6,741 nt of DNA from CAYFMH01 sp964344775 (lineage in GTDB: Bacteria > Patescibacteriota > Gracilibacteria > UBA4473): contig CAYFOO010000069.1 of NCBI GenBank assembly GCA_964344775.1, positions 1 to 6,741 of the forward strand. Reading direction: 5' to 3'. The position numbers and the translations under genes were made by a program. The notes below the pieces were generated by a model. The model saw nothing but the letters and a program-made list of their open reading frames with translations, did no database searches and had not been told where the DNA came from. Below, piece after piece: positions 1-5,913 of this stretch; position 1 is the stretch's first letter; each line of letters opens with the position of its first letter.

Positions 1-81
1 CTGATATTTTTTCTTATGTCTAGTCTTGTGCAATTTTATATTGAATTAGCTATATGTGATACATAGTTGTTTTTTTAAAAA

Positions 82-261
82 ATGGCAGAAATTATTTCCA
101 AGGATGAACTTGAACGAATTAAATCAGAAATAAGTAATTATGAAGGAAGGGCAGATGGTGATTGGAACAAAATTTATAGTGAGATTGCTGTGTTGGTAGA
201 AAGTACTCCGGAAAGGGTTCATACGATATTAGATGAGCAAATTTTTGCCGTCGCAGCTTAG
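82..261 (+). CDS. Small hypothetical protein, 59 aa
   Basis: An open frame from ATG to TAG encodes a 59-residue acidic, probably helical protein that starts MAEIISKDELERIKSEI and ends EQIFAVAA. A TAA lies in frame two codons before the ATG, so the start is fixed unless a downstream start is used. The ATG follows an A-run, as at fba and the protease gene, with no Shine-Dalgarno sequence. The stop lies one base from the stop of pyrG, which is convergent, and such tight packing supports a real gene. There is no signal peptide, no membrane segment and no cysteine. I recognise no family, and no function can be given. A small dyad, TATGT-GAT-ACATA at 53-65, lies just upstream and could be an operator. 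I see no convincing promoter. A chance open frame of this size remains possible. Confidence 0.5.
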   Translation: MAEIISKDELERIKSEISNYEGRADGDWNKIYSEIAVLVESTPERVHTILDEQIFAVAA

Positions 262-262
262 C

Positions 263-1867
263 TTAATTTACCATCGCTCCCACAAACGCCTGAAACAACG
301 GATGTGGCCTTCCCGGTCGACTGAGGAACTCTGGATGAAACTGTGAACCAATCATAAATTTGTGATCGGGGATTTCGACGATTTCTGCCAAATTTCCATC
401 TGGGGAGGTTCCAGAGATTTTGAACCCTTTTTTCTCAAATTTTTCTCGATAATCATTATTAAATTCATACCGATGCCGATGTCGCTCTGAGATTTCTTTT
501 TGTCCATAAGTCCTTTCGGCGAGCGTTCCCGGCTTGATCACACATGGGTAGGCTCCAAGCCGCATGGTTCCGCCTTTTTTGAGGATTTTTCGCTGTTCGG
601 CCATGAAGTGGATCACGTGATTTTTTGATCGTCCTTCTTCGTCAAATTCTTCACTCGTCGCATCAGTAATCCCAAGAACATTTCGAGCAAATTCCATTGC
701 CATGATTTGTGATCCCAAACACAAACCCAAATACGGTTTATTATTTTCTCGGCAATAGTTTGCTACTTTTACTTTTCCTTCGATTCCTCGGTTCCCAAAT
801 CCTCCGGGAACAATCACCCCAGACACTGATTTGAGCTTTTCCATTTCCTCCGGATCATTTTCTTCGATTTTTTCAGTATCGATCCATTCGATTTTTACTT
901 TTTTGTCGTGTTCGAATCCGGCCAATTTTACGGACTCGATGACAGAGAGGTACGCATCATCCAGATCGTTGTATTTTCCGGCTAAACCGATAATCAGCTC
1001 ATCTTTGGTCTTTTTTATTTTCTCCACCACCTCTGTCCAATCCGCCATATCGAAGTTCATCTCGCCGAGCTCTAATTTTTCAGCTAATAGTTTTCCCAAC
1101 CCACTTTTTTGGAATCGAAGTGGCACTTCGTAGATGGATTTCACCGTTTCTGCTGGAATCACAGCTTCCTTGGGTACGTCACAGAAGTAGGATACTTTTT
1201 CGAGTAAGTTCTTCGGGATCTTTACATCCGCTCGACAAAAAATCACATCCGGATGAATCCCCAGTCGACGCATTTCTCGGACGGAGAGCTGAGTCGGTTT
1301 GGTTTTAAGTTCTTTGGATGCGGCTAAATATGGAAGCAAAGTTAAATGCATAGAGATCACATCACGCTTGTATTTGTTTTTCATCTGCCGGAGCACTTCA
1401 AGAAAAGGCTCTCCCTCGATGTCTCCCACGGTCCCCCCGATCTCGACCACCATTACTTCTACCCCCATCTTTTCGGCCGCGAATTCTACTTTTTCAAGGA
1501 TTTTACTAGTAATATGAGGGATCACTTGGATCGTCCCCCCCAAATAGTCTCCGCGTCGTTCTTCTTCAAGGACTTCTGAGTAGACCTTCCCCGTCGTGAC
1601 AGAACAGACAGATGAAAGCGGGGTATCAATAAATCGCTCGTAATGCCCCAGATCTAGATCTGTCTCCGCTCCATCATCCAGCACAAAAACTTCCCCATGC
1701 TGAAAAGGGGACATCGTTCCCGGATCTACATTGAGGTAGGGATCAAGTTTCATGATCGCGACTTTGAGCCCAGCAGATTTAAGAATTGCCGCCGTGCTGG
1801 CTGCCACAATTCCCTTTCCCAGGCTAGAACAAACTCCCCCCGTGACGAAGATATATTTTGATTTCAT
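263..1867 (-). CDS. pyrG: CTP synthase (glutamine hydrolysing)
   Basis: The enzyme converts UTP, ATP and glutamine to CTP in the cytoplasm, the last step of de novo CTP synthesis. The 534 residues match the usual length (about 530-550). The N-terminal synthetase domain (about 1-265) has the ATP loop GGVCSSLGKG (10-19, Lys18), the block KLDPYLNVDPGTMSPFQHGE, Mg-binding Asp72 in TDLDLG and Glu142 in VEIGGTVGD. The C-terminal class I glutaminase domain has the nucleophile Cys383 in YLGLCLGSQ and the His511/Glu513 pair in FHPEF, with GTMRLG and RHRHRYEFN between them. The frame stays open 52 codons further upstream, into fba, but MKSKYIFVTGG is the family N-terminus, so I start at 1867. Two TTG codons directly precede this ATG and could also serve. 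Small departures are Cys in GGVCSS, Leu in KTKPTQLSV where His is common, and Ser in GLCLGSQ where Met is common. The gene lies 55 bases downstream of fba on the same strand. Confidence 0.97.
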   Translation of the reverse strand: MKSKYIFVTGGVCSSLGKGIVAASTAAILKSAGLKVAIMKLDPYLNVDPGTMSPFQHGEVFVLDDGAETDLDLGHYERFIDTPLSSVCSVTTGKVYSEVLEEERRGDYLGGTIQVIPHITSKILEKVEFAAEKMGVEVMVVEIGGTVGDIEGEPFLEVLRQMKNKYKRDVISMHLTLLPYLAASKELKTKPTQLSVREMRRLGIHPDVIFCRADVKIPKNLLEKVSYFCDVPKEAVIPAETVKSIYEVPLRFQKSGLGKLLAEKLELGEMNFDMADWTEVVEKIKKTKDELIIGLAGKYNDLDDAYLSVIESVKLAGFEHDKKVKIEWIDTEKIEENDPEEMEKLKSVSGVIVPGGFGNRGIEGKVKVANYCRENNKPYLGLCLGSQIMAMEFARNVLGITDATSEEFDEEGRSKNHVIHFMAEQRKILKKGGTMRLGAYPCVIKPGTLAERTYGQKEISERHRHRYEFNNDYREKFEKKGFKISGTSPDGNLAEIVEIPDHKFMIGSQFHPEFLSRPGRPHPLFQAFVGAMVN

Positions 1868-1877
1868 CAACAATTTA

Positions 1878-1883
1878 ATTGTA
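1878..1883 (-). promoter_or_regulatory. Possible -10 element before pyrG
   Basis: TACAAT (5 of 6 to TATAAT) lies ten bases before the pyrG ATG, in the fba-pyrG gap. No good -35 is visible at the normal distance. If used, it would start transcription at or next to the TTG-TTG-ATG start region, giving an almost leaderless pyrG mRNA in addition to read-through from fba. In such AT-rich DNA a match like this can be chance. Confidence 0.25.
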
Positions 1884-1922
1884 GAGAAAATTTTGGTTTT
1901 GGGAAAAGAATTTTTTGAAAAA

Positions 1923-2858
1923 TTACCCTCGGATTTTTCCCGCTGATCCCAATACATCAATCTTGTGTTCCACCATCTGTTGAATCTCCTCCCGGGCTGG
2001 TCCCAGATATTTCCGTGGATCAAATTCCTTTGGTGATTCGGTGAGCACTTTTCGGATCATCGCCGTCATCACGAGCCGAAGATCCGTATCAATATTTACT
2101 TTTGAAACCCCGTACTGCACGGCTTCGGAAATAGTTGATTCGTCCACTCCTCGGGCTCCAGCGAGGTCTCCACCATACTGATTTACAATTTGAACGTATT
2201 CTTGCGGCACAGATGAACTCCCGTGCATCACAAGCGGCAGATCTGGTAAAACTTCGGTTAATTTCTTCACTCGTTCGATATCCACTTTTCCATCGCTGGA
2301 GAACTTGTACGCTCCATGAGAAGTCCCGATCGCACACGCGAGCGTATCACATCCTGATTCTTTCACAAACTCCACTGCTTCATCCGGATCGGTAAGTCGT
2401 GCATCTTTTTCATCGACGGAGACATGCTCTTCAATTCCTCCAAGCTTCCCGAGTTCTGCCTCTACGATCACATTTTTGCTGTGAGCATAATCCACCACTT
2501 CTTTGGTGATCTGAATGTTTTTTTCAAGTGTTTCGTGTGAAGCATCGATCATGACAGAGTTAAATCCTGCCTCAATCGCACTCTTACAAACTTCAAAATC
2601 CGCTCCATGATCCTGGTGTACAATAATCGGCACCTGCGGATACTGCTTGGCCAGACTTTTGATGATATCCATCAACATGTCCGTATTTGCATATTTCCGT
2701 GCTCCAGATGAAAGCTGGAGAATCAATGGGGCATTTTTGGCGGCGTGGGCTGCCACGATCGCCTGAGAAATTTCCATGTTGTTTACATTAAAAGCACCAA
2801 TCGCATAACCGCCGCGATAGGCGTCCATCATGAGGTCGAGAGGATTTTGGACAATCAT
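1923..2858 (-). CDS. fba: Class II fructose-1,6-bisphosphate aldolase
   Basis: This zinc-dependent enzyme reversibly splits fructose-1,6-bisphosphate into glyceraldehyde-3-phosphate and dihydroxyacetone phosphate in glycolysis and gluconeogenesis. The protein has 311 residues, normal for class II. Family landmarks appear in order: the N-terminal AIGAFNVNNMEISQAI (19-34), the catalytic segment HQDHG with Asp83 and zinc ligand His84, GFNSVMIDASH (98-108), VEAELGKLGG (132-141), zinc ligand His181 in GTSHGAYKF, zinc ligand His212 in MHGSSSVP, and the phosphate and dihydroxyacetone-phosphate-binding end VSKVNIDTDLRL (251-262). All key residues are present, so it should be active. The ATG at 2858 follows an A-run with no Shine-Dalgarno. 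The gene is divergent from the protease gene across a 224-base spacer and is followed by pyrG on the same strand. The Arg codons are mostly of the CGN type, as in pyrG. A candidate promoter lies inside the heptamer repeat upstream. Confidence 0.96.
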   Translation of the reverse strand: MIVQNPLDLMMDAYRGGYAIGAFNVNNMEISQAIVAAHAAKNAPLILQLSSGARKYANTDMLMDIIKSLAKQYPQVPIIVHQDHGADFEVCKSAIEAGFNSVMIDASHETLEKNIQITKEVVDYAHSKNVIVEAELGKLGGIEEHVSVDEKDARLTDPDEAVEFVKESGCDTLACAIGTSHGAYKFSSDGKVDIERVKKLTEVLPDLPLVMHGSSSVPQEYVQIVNQYGGDLAGARGVDESTISEAVQYGVSKVNIDTDLRLVMTAMIRKVLTESPKEFDPRKYLGPAREEIQQMVEHKIDVLGSAGKIRG

Positions 2859-2884
2859 TTTTTAGTAGTTAAAAAGTACAGGGC

Positions 2885-2979
2885 TAGTATCAAGTATTAG
2901 GTATTAAGTATCAAGTATTTTTAAATTTTATTTTCTTAATTTTATTCGCTTAATACTTGCTACTTTATACTTGATACTA
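2885..2979. repeat. Inverted pair of 7-base tandem repeat arrays
   Basis: The left arm (2885-2919) is five head-to-tail heptamers: TAGTATC, AAGTATT, AGGTATT, AAGTATC, AAGTATT. The right arm (2945-2979) carries the same array in the opposite orientation; read on the - strand it is TAGTATC, AAGTATA, AAGTAGC, AAGTATT and a decayed AAGCGAA. Bases 2885-2915 and 2949-2979 can pair over 31 positions with five mismatches, around a 33-base A/T loop. The structure lies between the divergent fba and protease genes, so it is not a terminator for either one. It could be an expanded microsatellite, a binding-site array or a mobile miniature element. Confidence 0.85.
2886..2914 (-). promoter_or_regulatory. 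Candidate fba promoter inside the repeat
   Basis: Read on the - strand, the heptamer array contains TTGATA (5 of 6 to TTGACA, at 2909-2914), a 17-base spacer, and GATACT (4 of 6 to TATAAT, at 2886-2891). This would give an fba leader of about 20 bases, similar to that inferred for the divergent gene. A second TTGATA at 2888-2893 lacks a good partner. The call rests on position and moderate matches only. Confidence 0.3.
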
Positions 2980-3016
2980 AATTTTGAGTTATAAATTTTT
3001 TCATACTCAAAATTTA
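2978..3016. promoter_or_regulatory. Perfect 12-base dyad upstream of protease promoter
   Basis: TAAATTTTGAGT (2978-2989) and ACTCAAAATTTA (3005-3016) are exact inverted copies separated by 15 bases. The right half ends 11 bases before the -35 of the downstream promoter, a common place for a regulator site. The half-site centres are 27 bases apart, not a whole number of helical turns, so a hairpin or a flexible dimer site are both possible. The left half overlaps the end of the heptamer array by two bases. Confidence 0.5.
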
Positions 3017-3027
3017 CCATAAAATGC

Positions 3028-3056
3028 TTGTTTTTTTGCTTAAAATAAGGTATAAT
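3028..3056 (+). promoter_or_regulatory. Sigma-70-type promoter of the protease gene
   Basis: TTGTTT (3028-3033) is followed after exactly 17 bases by a perfect TATAAT (3051-3056). Transcription should begin near 3062-3064, giving a leader of about 20 bases with no Shine-Dalgarno motif before the ATG at 3083. The -35 matches only in its TTG, but the consensus -10 and ideal spacing make this one of the two best promoters in the window. Confidence 0.75.
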
Positions 3057-3082
3057 CCGAAGATTCTTTATACAAAATAAAA

Positions 3083-3934
3083 ATGGATATGTTTCGAGAA
3101 GTCTTTGCACACGAATATTTTTGGATCAGCTTCCTGCCGATCTCTTTTCTTGGAGTAGGATTTTGGTTGCTTTTCTTTGATCGAGAAAGACATAAAAAAG
3201 ACCCACTTATCCTGCTTTTTCTCGCTCTTGTGGCTGGGAGTTTATCGGCTGTGAGCTTCGCTCACTTCGGATCTGCTATTGGGATTCAGAGTTTTTGGGT
3301 CAAGGTGGTGGGGGAAGAATTTTTCAAAGTTGTTTTTGCTATCCTTGCCATGGAACTCGTAAAAAAACGATTTGAAACCGTGGCTGGAGGAGTGGTGTAT
3401 GGATTTGCCGTGGGGCTTGGCTTTGCTTTTGCTGAAAACTTAGTTTATCTGGCCAATGTGTACCAAACTTCTGAATTTGGTCCTTCCTTTTGGCTCGCTT
3501 TTCAGGGAAGATTCTGGGCTTCTTCGCTCTTACATGGTATCACCACGGCCACGTTTGGACTTTTCTACGCAGGAGCCTATCTGGCACACACCGTGTACAA
3601 AGGTGATCACGAATCTCCATTGAAGGCTATTTTTACACCGTTCCACAAAGAAAATTTTATACAGATTGTTACTTTTCATATCACCCGACATCATTTACTT
3701 TTTTCTCATCATCCAACCATGGAGGGACACTTTGCACGAGGAGTGATCTTCGAAGGATTTCTCGTTGCTTGTATTGTTCACGCACTCTTCAATCTTTCTC
3801 TGGATGCAAATCATATCGAGCTGGCCTTCTTGATTACGCTGGGAGGGATGGCCTTTTTACGAAAAAAAGTAGATCAGGTTTCTCGTCCAGATTTGGTACC
3901 GAGATTGATGAAGGCACGATTACGGACAAGTTAA
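3083..3934 (+). CDS. PrsW-family intramembrane protease
   Basis: This is a 283-residue polytopic membrane protein. PrsW-type proteases cut membrane substrates within the bilayer; in Bacillus subtilis PrsW starts release of sigma-W from anti-sigma RsiW. Family motifs appear in order: Glu-Glu-x-x-Lys (GEEFFK, 77-82), YGFAVGLGFAFAEN (106-119, Glu118), the RFWASSLLH segment (143-151, His151), and HALFN (233-237, His233). Hydrophobic segments lie near 12-32, 42-60, 72-92, 102-125, 145-170, 221-240 and 243-259. All presumed active-site residues are present. Between the helices around 172-220 is a long polar insert rich in histidine, with THHx-type clusters at 199-216, which I do not recall as typical. 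The ATG at 3083 follows the promoter and an A-rich leader; another ATG two codons later is also possible. No anti-sigma or sigma gene is nearby, so the substrate is unknown. Confidence 0.88.
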   Translation: MDMFREVFAHEYFWISFLPISFLGVGFWLLFFDRERHKKDPLILLFLALVAGSLSAVSFAHFGSAIGIQSFWVKVVGEEFFKVVFAILAMELVKKRFETVAGGVVYGFAVGLGFAFAENLVYLANVYQTSEFGPSFWLAFQGRFWASSLLHGITTATFGLFYAGAYLAHTVYKGDHESPLKAIFTPFHKENFIQIVTFHITRHHLLFSHHPTMEGHFARGVIFEGFLVACIVHALFNLSLDANHIELAFLITLGGMAFLRKKVDQVSRPDLVPRLMKARLRTS

Positions 3935-3948
3935 AAGTATCATTATTT

Positions 3949-5550
3949 CTAGACAGCTCCTTGTCCCCTGACGGTTGTTACTTGAAATTCAGCATTTAGA
4001 ATTGCCGAAATCCTTGCTTTTACTTCTCTGTGAATAAAATAAGGAGATTTTTCTGAGGCCCCTTTGGTAGGTGCATCTGGACTAGGGAAGGATTGATGGA
4101 CAGAATCCAAAACACCTTCTTCTTTTAGTAGATCAAATAGTAATTTTGCTTTTTCTTCTGGGGTTCCCAAAAAGTCAATTCCCTCTGTAATTTTATCCGG
4201 CATTTTATCAGGAGGAGAACATTCAGGATCTTTCAAAAAAGCAGCAATAGCATTTATAATTTCTTTTTCTGTCATTTTTCCATTTTCTCGAGAGATCACC
4301 TCACACAACTGCCTAAATTTATAAATAAAATGAGCTTGGGGAGTTTTTTCTCTTTCATTGGTTCGATATTCACTTTCTCTCAGGCATTGTATTTCAAAAG
4401 CAAAACAAGTATCTCCTGATTCATTCTTCATTCGAACCACGGCTGATAAACTCTTAAATTTCGCACCAGAGCTAGAGTTTTCATCAATTTTAATTTGGTC
4501 TAAAATCCCGCCTCTCAGGGGAAAATTTGCATCTCCTTCACATCTTATTCCCAAAGATTTTGGGAAAAATTCATTTATTTCTTTCGAAGAAAAGTAATTC
4601 TTTTCTTCAAATTCGGTCTCTATCTGGGGAAATTCCTTTTTCTTTGCTTCCTCCTGTACGTCATGAAGAACTTCTAAGATATCATATTTTGAGGTGCCAT
4701 CACCAAAAACGAATCGTATTCGAAAAAGATCTCCCATAGGTTTGAATTCTTCCTCTGCTTTTCTCAAAAATTTCAAAAAAGTTCGGATACCGCCTTTTAT
4801 CCCAATGTGAAGCTTGGGAATAGTGTGTAGTCGTCCATTTATATTCAAAATCACATTGTGAAATGTGGTTCCTTTTTCAACCCATTCCAATATTTTTTCT
4901 GGAGAAAAACCTTCTAAATCTTCTAGAAGAGAATGATCTCCGGTGAGCTGAAGTCCTGACAAAATTCCTGATTCTTTACTTCCTGCTACAGGATTTTTTT
5001 CTTTTCCCAATATAAAATTTAAGTTTTTAATAAAATCACAAAATTGTTCGGAGACTCTTATTTTTTCCAAAAGATAAGCAATGGATAAAACTCGACAAGT
5101 AGAGAGTTTTTCTGCCCCCCTTCTTGAATTCCTATCAGGACTTATAAATAATGTAATATTTTCTGGGGTGTTTTTAGTAGCTACTCTTTTTAGAAAACTC
5201 CGAATTTTTTTAGAAGTAGGAAATCCTCGATTTACTTCATTTCTTATTCCTTTCGAAAGGGAAAAAGCTTTTTCTTTCTGCGGGGAGAGCAGATAAGGAT
5301 GTTTGTCTAGAACCCTAATGGCCTCCTGAGATAGTTCTGAAAAATATGAACAACCAGCTTCATCCAAGGGAAAAAATCGAGATTCAAACCATTCGAGGAA
5401 ATTTTTTTCTGTTGATAGGCACCATTCTGGAATAGCAAATATGTCCAAAACAGAAAAATTTGTAGGTGTTTTGTCTGGGATATCAAAATCACGACGTGTA
5501 GAAACGCCTTCGAAAACATCATTAATAATTTCTGTAGGATCTGTCTCCAT
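3949..5550 (-). CDS. Divergent RelA/SpoT-like nucleotidyltransferase protein
   Basis: This 533-residue soluble protein has no signal peptide or membrane segment. Residues about 246-415 read like a RelA/SpoT (p)ppGpp synthetase core. A basic helix IKGGIRTFLKFLRK (251-264) precedes GDLFRIRFVF (273-282), which matches the family pattern D-L-x-x-x-R with the presumed metal-binding Asp274 and a following Y-x-x-L-x-x-x-H (289-296). FKSLSAVV (365-372) corresponds to GYxSLHxxV. FEIQ (385-388) corresponds to the catalytic EIQ-R-T strand, with Glu386, and AHFIYK (406-411) to AHWxYK. The loop between Asp274 and Glu386 is about twice the usual length, the Tyr and His of the GYxSLH motif are Phe and Ser here, and the Arg after EIQ is shifted by one. 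The nucleotide product is therefore uncertain, and loss of activity is possible. Residues 1-240 and 415-533 are unrecognised; I see no HD hydrolase motif. A TAA directly before the ATG fixes the start. AGA/AGG codons are frequent. Confidence 0.6.
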   Translation of the reverse strand: METDPTEIINDVFEGVSTRRDFDIPDKTPTNFSVLDIFAIPEWCLSTEKNFLEWFESRFFPLDEAGCSYFSELSQEAIRVLDKHPYLLSPQKEKAFSLSKGIRNEVNRGFPTSKKIRSFLKRVATKNTPENITLFISPDRNSRRGAEKLSTCRVLSIAYLLEKIRVSEQFCDFIKNLNFILGKEKNPVAGSKESGILSGLQLTGDHSLLEDLEGFSPEKILEWVEKGTTFHNVILNINGRLHTIPKLHIGIKGGIRTFLKFLRKAEEEFKPMGDLFRIRFVFGDGTSKYDILEVLHDVQEEAKKKEFPQIETEFEEKNYFSSKEINEFFPKSLGIRCEGDANFPLRGGILDQIKIDENSSSGAKFKSLSAVVRMKNESGDTCFAFEIQCLRESEYRTNEREKTPQAHFIYKFRQLCEVISRENGKMTEKEIINAIAAFLKDPECSPPDKMPDKITEGIDFLGTPEEKAKLLFDLLKEEGVLDSVHQSFPSPDAPTKGASEKSPYFIHREVKARISAILNAEFQVTTVRGQGAV

Positions 5551-5557
5551 TTAAATA

Positions 5558-5587
5558 ATTATTATCATAAAAATACAAAACTGTCAA
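5558..5587 (-). promoter_or_regulatory. Promoter of the RelA/SpoT-like gene
   Basis: On the - strand a consensus TTGACA (5582-5587) is followed by overlapping -10 candidates: AATAAT (5558-5563, 18-base spacer) or GATAAT (5561-5566, 15-base spacer), each 5 of 6. The AT-rich bases at 5588-5606 upstream could act as an UP element. With the first -10, transcription would start at or within a base or two of the ATG at 5550, which predicts a leaderless or nearly leaderless mRNA. Confidence 0.65.
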
Positions 5588-5612
5588 ATTTAATAATCAA
5601 TAAAAAATGGCG

Positions 5613-5628
5613 GGACATCTAGGTCTCC
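5613..5628. promoter_or_regulatory. Imperfect 16-base dyad, possible operator
   Basis: GGACATCTAGGTCTCC is a near-palindrome: one mismatch and one G-T pair in eight positions. It sits 26 bases upstream of the -35 of the RelA/SpoT-like gene, inside a short GC-richer patch (about 5608-5650) that stands out from its AT-rich surroundings. It could be a regulator site. The evidence is symmetry and position only. Confidence 0.25.
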
Positions 5629-5670
5629 TACCCTTTGTCTTGCCTTGTCCTCAGTATACATACTTTTAAA

Positions 5671-5688
5671 AATGAGACAAATGAGACA
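5671..5688. repeat. Tandem 9-base dimer AATGAGACA x2
   Basis: Two exact copies of AATGAGACA lie directly head to tail, with two further A bases before and a C after. The same design, with two bases changed in both halves, recurs 46 bases to the right at 5717-5734. The dimer lies in the 222-base gene-free stretch 5551-5772, with no open frame of note. Read on the - strand each unit is TGTCTCATT. Confidence 0.85.
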
Positions 5689-5716
5689 CTATAAAAAAGG
5701 GGGATTTTAAGTTGAA

Positions 5717-5734
5717 AATGTTACAAATGTTACA
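5717..5734. repeat. Tandem 9-base dimer AATGTTACA x2
   Basis: Two exact copies of AATGTTACA lie head to tail, again preceded by AA and followed by C. Compared with the dimer at 5671-5688, only bases 5 and 6 of each unit differ (TT for AG), and the change is the same in both halves. On the - strand each unit is TGTAACATT. The dimer sits 38 bases past the stop of the 46-residue gene. Confidence 0.85.
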
Positions 5735-5757
5735 CGGAGGGAATAAATATTGAGCAA

Positions 5758-5775
5758 TAATTTTGTTCAAAATTA
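5758..5775. other. AT-rich stem over the 46-aa gene stop
   Basis: TAATTTTG and CAAAATTA are exact inverted copies with two bases between them, and the stop codon of the 46-residue gene forms one end. As RNA, about seven pairs could close over a four-base loop. With no G/C-rich stem and no U-run after it on the - strand, it is a poor intrinsic terminator. It may slow decay of the mRNA end or mean nothing. Confidence 0.35.
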
Positions 5776-5913
5776 GAGTTTCACTAATTCACCATTTTTC
5801 AGACGAATGTATCCTTCTGGAGTTGTTCGTTTGTGACTAGGATCAGTTTGTTCTTCGATGATCCGAATCAATTTCCATAATTCCGATGGTGTGGCTATTT
5901 TTGGTTTTTGCAT
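5773..5913 (-). CDS. Small hypothetical protein, 46 aa, overlapping
   Basis: This 46-residue basic protein starts MQKPKIATPSELWKLI and ends with the strand-like GYIRLKNGELVKL. Its ATG lies inside the last codons of the 227-residue upstream gene, overlapping it by 19 bases in the -1 frame, which suggests translational coupling in one operon. The composition looks like that of a real folded small protein: a helix with Trp and Leu, a charged loop DPSHKRTTPEG, then a beta hairpin. There is no cysteine and no membrane segment. I recognise no family. Since the upstream protein looks DNA-binding, this one could be a partner, but that is inference only. The A-rich end of the upstream gene might allow a -1 slip that fuses the two, though no classical slippery heptamer is present. 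Confidence 0.6.
   Translation of the reverse strand: MQKPKIATPSELWKLIRIIEEQTDPSHKRTTPEGYIRLKNGELVKL

Noticed and set aside
1868..2023. 52-codon N-terminal extension of CTP synthase overlapping fba
   Set aside because: The frame is open, but the extension is not CTP-synthase-like, overlaps the end of fba by about 100 bases and precedes the standard MKxKYIFVTGG start.
3924..3966. GGACAAG/CTTGTCC stem as a shared terminator at the convergent junction
   Set aside because: Only seven pairs across a 29-base loop, inside both coding ends and without a T-run on either strand. Probably chance.
4905..4945. HD-type hydrolase motif in the RelA/SpoT-like protein (DHSLLED, residues 205-211)
   Set aside because: The order is Asp-His, not His-Asp, and the other metal-binding residues of the HD domain are not seen, so a hydrolase half is not claimed.
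5607..5669. 20-codon + strand frame starting MAGHLGLLPF after an A-run
   Set aside because: Very short, no promoter or family signal, and it sits in a likely regulatory spacer.
5673..5752. Two tiny + strand frames, MRQMRH... and MLQMLH..., starting in the 9-base dimers
   Set aside because: Their similarity follows from the shared DNA repeat (each unit holds an ATG). They have 11-12 codons and no start signals, so a peptide role is not supported.
5898..5913. Programmed -1 frameshift joining the 227-aa and 46-aa proteins
   Set aside because: The A-runs permit slipping, but there is no X-XXY-YYZ heptamer and no evident downstream stem. Ordinary overlapping starts explain the layout.
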